64,000 nucleotides of DNA from contig NZ_UHIP01000001.1 in the NCBI RefSeq assembly GCF_900460245.1, positions 620,001 to 684,000 of the forward strand, in the 5' to 3' direction. The translations under genes and the position numbers were made by a program. This DNA comes from Vibrio fluvialis (GTDB taxonomy: Bacteria; Pseudomonadota; Gammaproteobacteria; Enterobacterales; Vibrionaceae). Below the pieces are notes generated by a model. That model searched no databases. It was not told the origin of the DNA and was given only the letters and a program-made list of their open reading frames with translations. Every line of letters starts with the position of its first letter. Within the stretch, counting starts at the first letter, position 1. This document shows, in pieces, positions 25,454 through 35,170 of this stretch.

Positions 25454-26380
25454 ATGACGGGTATTCTTGATTCTGTGAATCAGCGTACGCAACTTGTCGG
25501 TCAAAACCGACTGGAATTATTAACTTTCCGTCTGAACGGGCGCCAACGTTACGGTATTAACGTATTTAAAGTAAAAGAAGTCCTCCAGTGCCCAAAGCTT
25601 ACCGCCATGCCGAATTTGCACCGTCTTGTAAAAGGGGTTGCTCACATTCGCGGTCAAACGGTATCTGTGATTGATCTGAGCCTGGCAATTGGTGGCCGTC
25701 CGACGACGGATGTCGAGAAAAGCTTTGTGGTAATTGCAGAATTCAACCGCACGATTCAGGCGTTTTTGGTGAGTTCGGTTGAACGTATTATCAACATGCG
25801 TTGGGAAGCGATTCTGCCGCCGCCAGATGGTGCCGGTAAAGCGAACTACCTGACTGCCGTGACCAATATTGATAATGAGCTGGTGGAAATTCTCGACGTC
25901 GAGAAGATTCTGGCCGAAATCGCGCCGGTGGATGAATCCATGGATTCGCGTATCGGGGAAGAGATTGCTCACGCCGAGCAGGAAAAACAGATTGTTCGCC
26001 GTATTCTGATTGCCGACGACTCTAGCGTGGCACGTAAACAGGTACAACGAGCGATTGAGTCCATCGGTTTTGAAGTCATTCTTACCAAAGACGGCAAAGA
26101 TGCTTACGAGAAATTGCTCAGCATGGCAAAAGAAGGCAGCATCTACGACCAAATTTCGCTGGTTATTTCCGACATCGAAATGCCGGAAATGGATGGCTAT
26201 ACTCTGACGGCGGAAATTCGCCGCAACAGTGCCCTGAAAGATTTGTATGTAATTCTCCACTCCTCGCTGAGTGGCGTATTTAACCAAGCTATGGTTGAAC
26301 GCGTAGGAGCGAACTCCTTTATCGCGAAATTTAACCCGGATGAGCTTGGTAATGCGGTGAAAGCTGCACTAGTAGAATAA
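25454..26380 (+). CDS. cheV: chemotaxis coupling/response protein CheV
   Basis: 308 residues. A CheW-like coupling domain (about 17-165, with YGINVFKVKEVLQCPKLTAMP) is fused to a receiver domain (about 182-305). The receiver shows ILIADDSSVARKQ with the acidic pair and the phospho-acceptor Asp in LVISDIEMPEMDGYTL. CheV couples receptors to CheA and is thought to tune adaptation. It is 10 nt before cheR and divergent from flgA; its promoter probably lies within the flgA 5' end. Confidence 0.95.
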   Translation: MTGILDSVNQRTQLVGQNRLELLTFRLNGRQRYGINVFKVKEVLQCPKLTAMPNLHRLVKGVAHIRGQTVSVIDLSLAIGGRPTTDVEKSFVVIAEFNRTIQAFLVSSVERIINMRWEAILPPPDGAGKANYLTAVTNIDNELVEILDVEKILAEIAPVDESMDSRIGEEIAHAEQEKQIVRRILIADDSSVARKQVQRAIESIGFEVILTKDGKDAYEKLLSMAKEGSIYDQISLVISDIEMPEMDGYTLTAEIRRNSALKDLYVILHSSLSGVFNQAMVERVGANSFIAKFNPDELGNAVKAALVE

Positions 26381-26390
26381 AGAGAACTGA

Positions 26391-27218
26391 ATGACTGCGA
26401 TAACTATAAGCGATCAAGAATATCGTGACTTTTGCCGGTTCCTGGAGTCGCAGTGCGGTATCGTACTGGGCGACAGCAAACAGTATCTGGTGAGAAGTCG
26501 CCTCAGTCCGCTCGTGAGCAAATATAAGTTGGCGTCTCTGTCTGACTTGCTGCGTGACGTCGTGACTGGCAGAAATCGCGAATTGCGTGTGGCAGCCGTG
26601 GATGCCATGACGACCAATGAGACGTTGTGGTTCCGAGATACTTACCCATTTACTGTGTTGGCCGAACGCTTGTTACCTGAAATGGCGAAGAACAAACGTC
26701 CGATCAAAATCTGGTCGGCCGCGAGTTCATCGGGTCAGGAGCCGTACTCAATGTCGATGACTGTGTTGGAAGTTCAGCAACGTCGTCCGGGATTACTGCC
26801 TAGCGTGTCGATCACTGCGACCGATATTTCCGCCAGCATGCTGGATATGTGTCGTGCCGGTGTGTACGACAATCTGGCGCTGGGGCGTGGTCTTTCTCCT
26901 GAGCGTCGCCGCACCTTCTTTGAAGATGCTGGCGATGGGCGCATGAAAGTGAAAGACAACGTTAAACGTTTGGTGAATTTCCGTCCGCAGAACCTGATGG
27001 AAAGCTACGCACTGTTGGGTAAGTTTGACATTATCTTTTGTCGTAACGTGTTGATTTACTTCTCTCCGGAGATGAAATCCAAAGTGTTGAATCAGATGGC
27101 TAATAGCCTGAACCCGGGGGGCTACCTGCTACTAGGAGCATCGGAGTCTCTCACTGGCCTCACAGACCGCTTTGAGATGGTTCGCTGTAACCCTGGCATC
27201 ATCTACAAACTGAAATAA
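26391..27218 (+). CDS. cheR: chemotaxis methyltransferase CheR
   Basis: 275 residues. N-terminal helical domain (about 1-75) followed by the SAM-dependent methyltransferase domain, with TNETLWFRD, IWSAASSSGQEPYSM (SAM site) and FDIIFCRNVLIYF. It methylates glutamates of chemoreceptors. No C-terminal pentapeptide-binding extension is seen. It forms a cheVR pair, closed by the terminator at 27235. Confidence 0.96.
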   Translation: MTAITISDQEYRDFCRFLESQCGIVLGDSKQYLVRSRLSPLVSKYKLASLSDLLRDVVTGRNRELRVAAVDAMTTNETLWFRDTYPFTVLAERLLPEMAKNKRPIKIWSAASSSGQEPYSMSMTVLEVQQRRPGLLPSVSITATDISASMLDMCRAGVYDNLALGRGLSPERRRTFFEDAGDGRMKVKDNVKRLVNFRPQNLMESYALLGKFDIIFCRNVLIYFSPEMKSKVLNQMANSLNPGGYLLLGASESLTGLTDRFEMVRCNPGIIYKLK

Positions 27219-27234
27219 ATGCAATTTCAATATC

Positions 27235-27259
27235 AAGCCCGGCAATCGCCGGGCTTTTT
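27235..27259 (+). terminator. terminator of cheVR
   Basis: AAGCCCGGC (27235-27243) pairs with GCCGGGCTT (27248-27256), then TTT. Confidence 0.85.
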
Positions 27260-27455
27260 GTTTGCCGCTCGGACAGATGCGATGTTCATTTTTATGTTCT
27301 GCTTTGTTCAAGACTGGTGAGACCGACCTCTTCATCCCTTTCTTTGCCTGCTTCGATACGCTATACCTGAAGTGAGACATTCCAAACTCAGGCAAGTCGG
27401 CTTGCTCTTTGCTAGCTAAGGGTGGTTTAAGCGCGAATTGGGTATTGATGAAAAG

Positions 27456-27472
27456 TTGGTACGCTAATTGCT
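27456..27472 (+). promoter_or_regulatory. sigma54 promoter of the flgB operon
   Basis: TTGGTACG...ATTGCT with GG (27458-27459) and GC (27470-27471) exactly 10 nt apart, 44 nt before the flgB ATG. FlrC-activated sigma54 promoters drive this class of genes in vibrios. Confidence 0.85.
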
Positions 27473-27516
27473 TTTAAATCATTAGTAACGGTCAGTTCTT
27501 ATCGAAGAGGCAAAAC

Positions 27517-27912
27517 ATGGCTATTTCTTTTGACAACGCACTCGGCATACACCAGTACACGGTGGGTGTTCGCGAACGTAATGCAGAAGTCATTGCGACC
27601 AACATTGCGCAAGCGAATACGCCAGGGTTCAAAGCGAAAGGAATGGACTTTCATAAGGCATTGCAGGCGGCAAGTTCAGGGGCAAGCATCAGTCTTAGCC
27701 GCACGGACGGTCGGCACATTCCTGCCTCAACGACAGTGACAGGGGAAATGCTTTACCGCGTTCCTACTCAACCTGATACCGGTGACGGCAATACGGTTGA
27801 CGTGGATTTGGAGCGTAACTTGTTTATGCAAAACCAACTGCGTCACCAAGCGTCACTCGACTTCTTAGGAAGTAAATTCAAGAACTTAACGAAAGCGATT
27901 AAAGGGGAATAA
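27517..27912 (+). CDS. flgB: flagellar proximal rod protein FlgB
   Basis: 131 residues. The N-terminal rod signature is RNAEVIATNIAQANTPGFKAKGMDF. The C-terminal helix (VDLERNLFMQNQLRHQASLDFLGSKF) closes the coiled coil typical of axial proteins. It forms the base of the rod in the periplasm. First gene of the flgB-flgJ cluster, GAAGAGG before the ATG, 4 nt before flgC. Confidence 0.96.
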   Translation: MAISFDNALGIHQYTVGVRERNAEVIATNIAQANTPGFKAKGMDFHKALQAASSGASISLSRTDGRHIPASTTVTGEMLYRVPTQPDTGDGNTVDVDLERNLFMQNQLRHQASLDFLGSKFKNLTKAIKGE

Positions 27913-27916
27913 TTAG

Positions 27917-28333
27917 ATGAGCTTATTTAATGTGTTCAATGTGACTGGTTCTGCAATGAGTGCTGAATCTGTTCGTCTAAATACCACCTCGAGCAACCTG
28001 GCTAACGCGGACAGCGTAAGTAGCTCTGCTAAGGACACTTACAAAGCTCGCCATGCCGTGTTCGGCGCTGAGTTAAGTAAGGCACGTTTTAACCGCGACC
28101 CGAATGTGCCAGTGAAAGTATTGGGTATCGTAGAAAGCGATAAACCGCTGAGTGCGGAGTTTAACCCTGACCACCCACTTGCGAACGACGAAGGGTATAT
28201 CTACAAGCCTAACGTTAACGTGATGGAAGAAATGGCCAATATGATCTCGGCATCTCGTTCATACCAGACTAATGTCCAGGTTGCGGATGCGAGTAAACAA
28301 ATGCTGCTGCGTACGCTGCAGATGGGTCAATAA
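27917..28333 (+). CDS. flgC: flagellar proximal rod protein FlgC
   Basis: 138 residues, the family length. N-terminal axial motif VRLNTTSSNLANADS and C-terminal helix PNVNVMEEMANMISASRSYQTNVQV are both typical of FlgC. It stacks with FlgB and FlgF in the rod. Close spacing to flgB and flgD shows one transcript. Confidence 0.97.
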   Translation: MSLFNVFNVTGSAMSAESVRLNTTSSNLANADSVSSSAKDTYKARHAVFGAELSKARFNRDPNVPVKVLGIVESDKPLSAEFNPDHPLANDEGYIYKPNVNVMEEMANMISASRSYQTNVQVADASKQMLLRTLQMGQ

Positions 28334-28350
28334 GGATAAGGAGGTAGCGA

Positions 28351-29058
28351 ATGGCCGGAATTAATAACGTTGGTCAAAGCGGCTTGTCCTATGTTGACCA
28401 GCTGAAGGCTCTTCAAGAGAAGAATAAGCCAACCGAGACAACGGGTAAGCAGGATCTCAAACAAGAAGATTTCCTGTCGTTGCTCACGAAGCAACTCGCT
28501 CAGCAAGATCCCTTTAAGCCGGTTAGCAATGACCAGATGATCGCGCAAATGGCCTCATTTGCGACGGTGGATGGCATTGGCAAGATGAATTCTCAGTTTG
28601 AGAACCTCAACTCGTCAATGACGTCGAATCAAGCTCTGCAGGCTTCATCACTGGTAGGTCGTGATGTGCTGGTACCAGGTTCTGCAGGGGTGAAAAAGGA
28701 TGACGCCGGCATGGCGGCGATGGTGAAGCTTCCTCAATCGGTCGACAACTTGTTTGTCCGCATTGAGAACGAAGCAGGCCAATTGGTGCGAACGTTTGAC
28801 GTTGGCGCCAAACCAAGCGGAGATAGCCGTGTCGAATGGGACGGCAAAGATCAAAACGGTAATCCATTGCCGGGTGGCAAATACAAAGTGAAAGCTTCGG
28901 GTTTGCTGGATGGAGAAAGCAAAGATTTTGAGGTTTCGACCTACGCAAACGTCAACAGCGTTCTTCTGGGTAAAGGTGATGGTAACGTACTGCTCAATCT
29001 GGCTGGTTTTGAATCGCCAGTTCGACTTGCTGAAGTACTAGAAGTTGGCAAAGCATAA
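28351..29058 (+). CDS. flgD: flagellar hook cap protein FlgD
   Basis: 235 residues. The N-terminal segment LKQEDFLSLLTKQLAQQDPFKPV is the FlgD signature; the C-terminal part (FlgD Tudor-like and FLG-D Ig-like) shows RVEWDGKDQNGNPLPGGKYKV. FlgD caps the growing hook and guides FlgE assembly. AAGGAGG-type site (28337-28343) upstream. In the flgB operon. Confidence 0.96.
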   Translation: MAGINNVGQSGLSYVDQLKALQEKNKPTETTGKQDLKQEDFLSLLTKQLAQQDPFKPVSNDQMIAQMASFATVDGIGKMNSQFENLNSSMTSNQALQASSLVGRDVLVPGSAGVKKDDAGMAAMVKLPQSVDNLFVRIENEAGQLVRTFDVGAKPSGDSRVEWDGKDQNGNPLPGGKYKVKASGLLDGESKDFEVSTYANVNSVLLGKGDGNVLLNLAGFESPVRLAEVLEVGKA

Positions 29059-29086
29059 TCATGCTAGCTAGATAGGAGAATTTGGA

Positions 29087-30391
29087 ATGTCATATGTATC
29101 TCTTAGCGGTTTGTCCGCAGCTCAGTTAGATCTGAACACAACCAGTAACAACATTGCGAACGCCAATACTTTTGGCTTTAAAGAGTCGCGTGCTGAATTT
29201 GGTGATGTGTACTCGAACTCTTTGTTTACTAACGCTAAAACCACTCCAGGTGGCGGTGTTCAGGCGAACAAAGTGGCGCAACAATTCCACGAGGGTTCCA
29301 GTATTTATACTAACAACCCAATGGACCTGCGCATTTCGGGTACCGGCTTTTTCGCCGTCGCTAAAGATCGTTTGGTGCCACAACAAAATGAGTTGACTCG
29401 TAACGGTGCTTTCCACCTCGACAAGAACAACTACATGGTGACGTCAAACGACGAATACCTGCTGGGCTATCAGGTCAACCCGGATACTGGTGATGTGCTT
29501 TCTTACGAGCCGGCACCCATGAACATTCCTGCGGAGTTTGGTAAGCCGAAACAGACCTCAAACATTGAAGTCGGTGTGAACCTTCCGGCTAACGGTGATC
29601 TGAAAGATCCAACGCTGTTTGATTACACGGATCCGGATACATACAACCGCTCAACGTCATCGACCATTTATGACTCGATGGGGCAGGCTTACAAACTGAC
29701 CACGTACTACCTGAAAGATCAGACTCAGCCAAACACATGGCAAACCTACTACACAGTGACTGATAAAGAAGGCGAGAAACCACTCAATATTACCGGTGGT
29801 GACGCGACTACTGCATCGGGCCAGGTAGGTCACACCATGAAGTTCAATAATGACGGTACGCTGGCAAGCCTGAACAACGGTCAGCCAATCGTGTCTGAGC
29901 CTCTGGGTGGTGGTGCAAACCCAGTCAACCTGAACGGTGCGGATGTGAATCAGGTTCTGTCATTCGGTCTGGATGCGGCAACTCAGTTTGCTGCGCCATT
30001 TGAACTGACGAAGTTTGATGAAGACGGTGCAACGACAGGCTTCCTGACGAAGATTGACTTTGACGAAAACGGCAGCGTTCTCGGCACTTACTCGAACGGT
30101 GAAAACATTACTCTGGGCCGTGTGGCACTGGTGCGTGTACCGAACGAGCAAGGTCTGGATAAGAAAGGCGGTACTCAGTGGGATTCAACGCAGTTCTCGG
30201 GTGACAAGATCTGGGGTGAATCAAACAAAGGGTCTTTCGGTACCATTAACAACGGTACGCTGGAACAGTCAAACATCGATATGACTCAAGAGCTGGTGGA
30301 TCTTATCTCTGCGCAGCGTAACTTCCAGGCGAACTCTCGTGCGCTTGAAGTTCACAACCAACTGCAACAAAACATCCTACAGATTCGATAA
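29087..30391 (+). CDS. flgE: flagellar hook protein FlgE
   Basis: 434 residues. Axial N-terminus (SLSGLSAAQLDLNTTSNNIANANTFGFKESRAEFGDVY split over the first 45 residues) and C-terminus (SNIDMTQELVDLISAQRNFQANSRALE) enclose the variable D1/D2 domains. It polymerises as the hook. Last gene before a 187-nt gap with a further sigma54 promoter ahead of flgF. Confidence 0.96.
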   Translation: MSYVSLSGLSAAQLDLNTTSNNIANANTFGFKESRAEFGDVYSNSLFTNAKTTPGGGVQANKVAQQFHEGSSIYTNNPMDLRISGTGFFAVAKDRLVPQQNELTRNGAFHLDKNNYMVTSNDEYLLGYQVNPDTGDVLSYEPAPMNIPAEFGKPKQTSNIEVGVNLPANGDLKDPTLFDYTDPDTYNRSTSSTIYDSMGQAYKLTTYYLKDQTQPNTWQTYYTVTDKEGEKPLNITGGDATTASGQVGHTMKFNNDGTLASLNNGQPIVSEPLGGGANPVNLNGADVNQVLSFGLDAATQFAAPFELTKFDEDGATTGFLTKIDFDENGSVLGTYSNGENITLGRVALVRVPNEQGLDKKGGTQWDSTQFSGDKIWGESNKGSFGTINNGTLEQSNIDMTQELVDLISAQRNFQANSRALEVHNQLQQNILQIR

Positions 30392-30525
30392 TCTCATCAT
30401 CTGGTCTGTCAGACCGGCGGCAACGTCGGTCTGATAGGATTGCCAGCTTGCCACCTTGCCGCGGCAAATCCTCGCTTTCTCACTTCAAAATTATCAAAAC
30501 TCCTTGATTAAAAACACATTTTAAA

Positions 30526-30543
30526 TTTGGCACGCCAATTGCT
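30526..30543 (+). promoter_or_regulatory. sigma54 promoter before flgF
   Basis: TTTGGCACGCCAATTGCTTT has the full consensus TGGCAC-N5-TTGC, with GG (30529-30530) and GC (30541-30542) 10 nt apart and 36 nt before the flgF ATG. It is the best sigma54 match in the window. Confidence 0.85.
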
Positions 30544-30578
30544 TTATTGCTCTTAACCAACGATTTCTGGAGCAAATT

Positions 30579-31328
30579 ATGGACCGTGCATTGTTTCTTG
30601 CCATGAGTGGCGCAAAACAAAACATGCAAGCGATGCAGCTGAGAGCAAACAACTTGGCCAACGTCAGCACAACAGGTTTTCGTGCCGATTTGGAACAAGC
30701 ACGCTCAATGCAAGCGTACGGTGATGGCCTGCCAAGCCGTGTGTTCAGTATGACCGAGCGTCCTGGGCACAATTTCCAGCAAGGCAGTGTGATCACGACG
30801 GGCCGTGATTTAGACATTACCGTTCAGGGTGATGGCTGGATTGCCGTGATGGATAAAACCGGCAAAGAAGGGCTGACCCGCAACGGCAATTTGAATATTG
30901 ATGCCAATGGCCTGCTGTTGAACGGCAATGGTCATCCGGTGTTGGGTGAAACCGGTGCGCCAATCACATTGCCAGTGCCGCTGGCTAAAGTGGAAATCGG
31001 CAACGACGGTACTATTTCTGTTCGCCCGCAAGGCGCTCCGGCAGATGCCATGGAAATCGTCGATCGCATCAAGCTGGTTCGTCCGGATAATCAATCGTTG
31101 TTTAAAGATGTGAATGGCCTTTTCCGAGCAAAAGACCCGAACGCAGCATACGATGCAGATGCCAGCGTGAAGATTCTGACCGGTGCAGTAGAAGGCAGTA
31201 ACGTCAACGCCGTTGGCGAAATGACCAGCCTGATTGACCTGCAACGTCAGTTTGAAATGCAAGTCAAAATGATGAGCACCGCAGAAGACATGGACAAGTC
31301 GTCCGACTCTCTGCTTCGTATGAGCTAA
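30579..31328 (+). CDS. flgF: flagellar rod protein FlgF
   Basis: 249 residues. Starts MDRALFLAMSGAKQNMQAMQLRANNLANVSTTGFRADL, the FlgF form of the axial N-terminus, and ends with the helix GEMTSLIDLQRQFEMQVKMM. It is a proximal rod component. Starts a sub-operon flgFGHIJ from its own sigma54 promoter and is 17 nt before flgG. Confidence 0.96.
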   Translation: MDRALFLAMSGAKQNMQAMQLRANNLANVSTTGFRADLEQARSMQAYGDGLPSRVFSMTERPGHNFQQGSVITTGRDLDITVQGDGWIAVMDKTGKEGLTRNGNLNIDANGLLLNGNGHPVLGETGAPITLPVPLAKVEIGNDGTISVRPQGAPADAMEIVDRIKLVRPDNQSLFKDVNGLFRAKDPNAAYDADASVKILTGAVEGSNVNAVGEMTSLIDLQRQFEMQVKMMSTAEDMDKSSDSLLRMS

Positions 31329-31345
31329 CCGACTAGGAGATAACG

Positions 31346-32134
31346 ATGCAACCGGCACTATGGGTAAGTAAAACAGGCCTAGACGCGCAGCAAACCAACA
31401 TTGCGACGATCTCGAACAACCTGGCTAACGCCTCCACCGTCGGCTTTAAGAAAAGCCGCGCGGTGTTTGAAGATTTGTTCTATCAGAATATTAACCAGCC
31501 TGGCGGTCAGTCGTCACAGAACACAGAACTGCCGAGCGGTCTGATGCTGGGCGCGGGTTCGAAAGTGGTGGCAACGCAAAAAGTCCACACCAACGGCAAT
31601 GCTCAAACCACGACCAACAGTCTGGACATGATGATTGAAGGGGACGGATTCTTCCAGATCCTGATGCCAGACGGCAACATTGGCTATAGCCGCAACGGTC
31701 AGTTCACGCTGAACGATGAAGGCGTGATTGTCACCTCAGGTTCGGGTTACCCGCTGCAACCGGAAATTGTGATCCCGGATGACGCCATCTCGATCACTGT
31801 GGGTAACGACGGTGAAGTGTCGGTACGTGTGCGTGGCCAGCAGGACAACCAGGTTCTGGGGCAGATCACCACCGTTGATTTCATTAACCCGGGCGGTCTG
31901 GAACCGATTGGTCAGAACCTTTACTTGCCAACGGGTGCCAGTGGTGACCCTCAGGAAGGGGTTCCGGGTATTGATGGTCTGGGCAACGTTCGTCAGTCAA
32001 TGCTGGAAAGCTCCAACGTGAACGTGACCGAAGAGTTGGTCAACATGATTGAAGCACAGCGCGTGTACGAGATGAACTCAAAAGTGATCTCGGCCGTCGA
32101 CAAAATGATGAGCTACGTAAACCAACAGCTCTAA
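31346..32134 (+). CDS. flgG: flagellar distal rod protein FlgG
   Basis: 262 residues. Starts MQPALWVSKTGLDAQQTNIATISNNLANASTVGFKKSRAVFEDL and ends ESSNVNVTEELVNMIEAQRVYEMNSKVIS, the FlgG hallmark. It forms the distal rod that passes through the L and P rings. GGAG lies before the ATG. Confidence 0.97.
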   Translation: MQPALWVSKTGLDAQQTNIATISNNLANASTVGFKKSRAVFEDLFYQNINQPGGQSSQNTELPSGLMLGAGSKVVATQKVHTNGNAQTTTNSLDMMIEGDGFFQILMPDGNIGYSRNGQFTLNDEGVIVTSGSGYPLQPEIVIPDDAISITVGNDGEVSVRVRGQQDNQVLGQITTVDFINPGGLEPIGQNLYLPTGASGDPQEGVPGIDGLGNVRQSMLESSNVNVTEELVNMIEAQRVYEMNSKVISAVDKMMSYVNQQL

Positions 32135-32160
32135 GTACTAATTAGCAAGAGAATGCCGCG

Positions 32161-32943
32161 ATGAAACGTATACTCAGCCTAACTCTTATTTCACTCCTGT
32201 CGGGATGTAGTTTGCTACAAGAGCCGATTGAGACGGCCGATGTTGCCCAAGGCACAACCGTTGTCGATGCAGTGGAAGGGGATAAATCGGCAGACAGCAG
32301 CACTACCGGCTTAGTTGATACCCTGCGTAACCGTACGGATCCGGTTGCCGGTGATCCCGCCTGGGCACCGATTCATCCTAAAGAAAAGCCAGAGCACTAC
32401 GCGGCAGAAACCGGCTCGTTGTTCAACCTATCGCGTGCTAACAGCTTGTATGATGATTCCAAACCCCGTGGCATTGGCGACATCATAACCGTGACGTTGA
32501 ATGAAAGTACCAAAGCGGCCAAAAGTGCCGATGCGGATCTGAAAAAGAAAAATGACGCGTCAATGGATCCGCTCAGTGTCGGCGGCAAAGAACTCAACGT
32601 CGGTGAATACAATTTTTCCTACGCGCTGAAAAATGACAACAAGTTCTCAGGCAGTGCGCAGGCCAACCAGAGTAACAGCTTGTCGGGCTCCATCACCGTT
32701 GAAGTGATCGAGATTTTAGCCAACGGTAACCTGGTGATTCGCGGGGAAAAATGGCTGAGTCTGAACACTGGTGACGAGTACATTCGCCTGAGCGGCACGA
32801 TTCGCCCGGATGATATCGACTTCGATAACACCATTGCGTCGAACCGCATTTCCAATGCCCGAATTCAGTATTCTGGCACCGGAACCAACCAAGATATGCA
32901 AGAACCTGGATTCTTGGCACGATTTTTTAATGTCTCTTTGTAA
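32161..32943 (+). CDS. flgH: flagellar L-ring lipoprotein FlgH
   Basis: 260 residues. The lipoprotein signal ends LLSGC (Cys16). Family stretches: [26 protein letters not shown] and [26 protein letters not shown]. FlgH forms the L ring in the outer membrane. An intrinsic terminator stands right after it (32984), before flgI. Confidence 0.96.
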   Translation: MKRILSLTLISLLSGCSLLQEPIETADVAQGTTVVDAVEGDKSADSSTTGLVDTLRNRTDPVAGDPAWAPIHPKEKPEHYAAETGSLFNLSRANSLYDDSKPRGIGDIITVTLNESTKAAKSADADLKKKNDASMDPLSVGGKELNVGEYNFSYALKNDNKFSGSAQANQSNSLSGSITVEVIEILANGNLVIRGEKWLSLNTGDEYIRLSGTIRPDDIDFDNTIASNRISNARIQYSGTGTNQDMQEPGFLARFFNVSL

Positions 32944-32983
32944 ATCGCACCCGATGGTCGAAGTTTTGACAGCATAAGTATCG

Positions 32984-33013
32984 ATGGGGCCTGATTTGGC
33001 CCCATTGTTTTTT
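32984..33013 (+). terminator. intrinsic terminator between flgH and flgI
   Basis: ATGGGGCC (32984-32991) pairs with GGCCCCAT (32998-33005) over TGATTT, followed by TGTTTTTT. It sits within a single-direction flagellar operon, so it should reduce the amount of flgI-flgJ transcript. A TTGACA-like box lies at 32966. Confidence 0.8.
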
Positions 33014-33034
33014 ACACGAGACAGGTAATCCACA

Positions 33035-34120
33035 ATGAAAAGACTCACTTTGTTATTGATGATGCTGGTCGCCGCCTCCGCTCAGGCTGCGCGCATCAAA
33101 GATGTTGCTCAAGTAGCAGGTGTGCGCAGTAACCAACTTGTGGGCTATGGTCTGGTCACAGGTTTGCCGGGCACAGGTGAGTCAACACCTTTTACCGATC
33201 AAAGCTTTAACGCCATGCTGCAAAGTTTCGGCATCCAATTGCCGCAGGGCACCAAACCAAAAACGAAAAACGTTGCCGCGGTTATCGTAACCGCAGACTT
33301 ACCTGCCTTTTCTAAACAAGGTCAGACGGTGGACGTCACGGTGTCGTCGATCGGTTCTGCCAAGAGCCTGCGTGGTGGTACGCTGATGCAAACCTTCCTG
33401 AAAGGTTTGGATGGTCAGGTGTACGCGGTGGCTCAGGGGAATCTTGTGGTGAGCGGCTTCAGCGCGAGCGGCGCAGACGGCTCAAAAATTGTCGGCAATA
33501 ACCCAACCGTTGGCATGATCTCTGCCGGTGCGATTGTTGAACGTGAAGTACCAACGCCGTTTGGTCGTGGTGACTTCATTACCTTCAACCTGCTGGAATC
33601 AGATTTCACCACTGCGCAGCGCATGGCTGATGCGGTCAATGGGTTCCTGGGGCCGCAAATGGCTTCGGCGGTTGATGCGACGTCTGTTCGTGTGCGTGCG
33701 CCGCGTGATGTGGGCCAGCGCGTGGCATTCCTGTCAGCGATTGAAAACCTGGAGTTTGACCCAGCGGAAGGTTCAGCCAAAATCATCGTCAATTCGCGTA
33801 CTGGCACGATTGTCGTAGGACAACACGTACGTCTGAAACCAGCAGCCGTGACTCATGGCGGCATGACGGTGGCGATCAAAGAGAATCTGAATGTCAGCCA
33901 GCCAAATGCGTTTTCTGGCGGTCAGACGGCGATCGTGCCGGATTCCACCATCGAAGTGACCGAGAAAAAGGGCAAGATGTTCAAACTGGAACCAGGCGTG
34001 ACACTGGATGATCTGGTTCGTGCGGTGAATGAAGTGGGCGCCGCTCCTTCTGATTTGATGGCGATTCTGCAAGCGTTGAAGCAAGCGGGTGCCATTGAAG
34101 GCCAACTGATCATCATTTAA
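33035..34120 (+). CDS. flgI: flagellar P-ring protein FlgI
   Basis: 361 residues with a signal peptide (about 1-19, ending AQA). Typical segments are [37 protein letters not shown] and the C-terminal [31 protein letters not shown]. FlgI makes the periplasmic P ring and needs FlgA for assembly, so the flgA lesion bears directly on it. Follows flgH after a terminator; 10 nt before flgJ. Confidence 0.97.
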   Translation: MKRLTLLLMMLVAASAQAARIKDVAQVAGVRSNQLVGYGLVTGLPGTGESTPFTDQSFNAMLQSFGIQLPQGTKPKTKNVAAVIVTADLPAFSKQGQTVDVTVSSIGSAKSLRGGTLMQTFLKGLDGQVYAVAQGNLVVSGFSASGADGSKIVGNNPTVGMISAGAIVEREVPTPFGRGDFITFNLLESDFTTAQRMADAVNGFLGPQMASAVDATSVRVRAPRDVGQRVAFLSAIENLEFDPAEGSAKIIVNSRTGTIVVGQHVRLKPAAVTHGGMTVAIKENLNVSQPNAFSGGQTAIVPDSTIEVTEKKGKMFKLEPGVTLDDLVRAVNEVGAAPSDLMAILQALKQAGAIEGQLIII

Positions 34121-34130
34121 GGAGCGCAGC

Positions 34131-35075
34131 ATGGTTAACAATCCTAACGACATTGGCTTCATTCACGATATTGCCAGCTTAGATACGCTGCGTAAGCAGG
34201 CCGTTACCGGTGATGAAAAATCGGAAAAAGAAGCGCTGACAGCCGCGGCGCGTCAGTTCGAAGCGATTTTTACCACCATGATGCTGAAGTCGATGCGTGA
34301 TGCGAACTCCAGCTTCAAGTCCGACATGTTCAACAGCCAAAACGAAGATTTTTACCGTCAGATGCTGGACGAGCAGATGACCAGCCAACTCAGCGCGTCA
34401 GGTTCACTGGGGCTGGCGGATATGATTGTGGCGCAATTGTCGACGGCGGAGAAATCCAACACGACGGGCGAAGACAATTTCCAGGAAGCGATGCGCCGTG
34501 TGGAACACTCCCGTGAGATGGCGGAAAATCAACCGGCAAGCGACCCGGCAACGGAGGCGGCAAGTGTTACGGCTGGCGAAGAGAATGCACCTGCAGCGAA
34601 AGGTTCTTTTGATTCGCCGCAGTCTTTCGTGGCGTCCTTGAAGCCGTTCGCTGATAAAGCGGCAAAAGCGCTAGGCGTCGATTCCACGCTGCTGCTGGCT
34701 CAGGCGGCACTGGAAACAGGCTGGGGCCAGAAAGTGGTGAAAAACGCCCGTGGTAGCAGCAACAATCTGTTTAACATCAAGGCCGACCGCAGCTGGCACG
34801 GTGCCAAAGTGGCCACTCAAACACTGGAATATCAGGATCAGACTCCGGTGATGGAAAAAGCCGCATTCCGTTCTTATTCCAATTATCAGGACAGCTTTAA
34901 CGACTATGTACGTTTCCTGGCCAATAATCCGCGTTACACCACGGCCCTGCGCCATGGTGGCAGCGATGAAGATTTCATTCGCGGCATTCATCAGGCGGGT
35001 TATGCGACCGATCCGCAGTACGCCGACAAGGTGCTGCGCGTGAAAGCGCAAATCGAACAGATGGACGAGTTATAA
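34131..35075 (+). CDS. flgJ: rod cap and peptidoglycan hydrolase FlgJ
   Basis: 314 residues. The N-terminal rod-cap domain (about 20-100: ARQFEAIFTTMMLKSMRDAN, FYRQMLDEQMTSQLS) is joined by an Ala/Glu-rich linker to a GH73 glucosaminidase domain (about 165-312). The catalytic Glu is in ALETGWGQKVVKNARGSSNNLFNIK. It caps the rod and opens the cell wall for it. Confidence 0.96.
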   Translation: MVNNPNDIGFIHDIASLDTLRKQAVTGDEKSEKEALTAAARQFEAIFTTMMLKSMRDANSSFKSDMFNSQNEDFYRQMLDEQMTSQLSASGSLGLADMIVAQLSTAEKSNTTGEDNFQEAMRRVEHSREMAENQPASDPATEAASVTAGEENAPAAKGSFDSPQSFVASLKPFADKAAKALGVDSTLLLAQAALETGWGQKVVKNARGSSNNLFNIKADRSWHGAKVATQTLEYQDQTPVMEKAAFRSYSNYQDSFNDYVRFLANNPRYTTALRHGGSDEDFIRGIHQAGYATDPQYADKVLRVKAQIEQMDEL

Positions 35076-35083
35076 TCACTGCC

Positions 35084-35107
35084 TCAGCCGGTTATCTTGC
35101 CGGCTGA
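35084..35107 (+). terminator. hairpin after flgJ
   Basis: TCAGCCGG (35084-35091) pairs with CCGGCTGA (35100-35107); the tail is pyrimidine-rich rather than a pure T run. Confidence 0.6.
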
Positions 35108-35170
35108 TGACTTTCTTCTCTCTTCAGATAACTTCCTTATTTTTCCTTATCTTAGCACCCCAATATTTGC

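Noticed and set aside
32994..33015. Sigma54 promoter before flgI
   Set aside because: A TTGG is present in the hairpin, but GC is not found 10 nt later; the terminator reading fits better.
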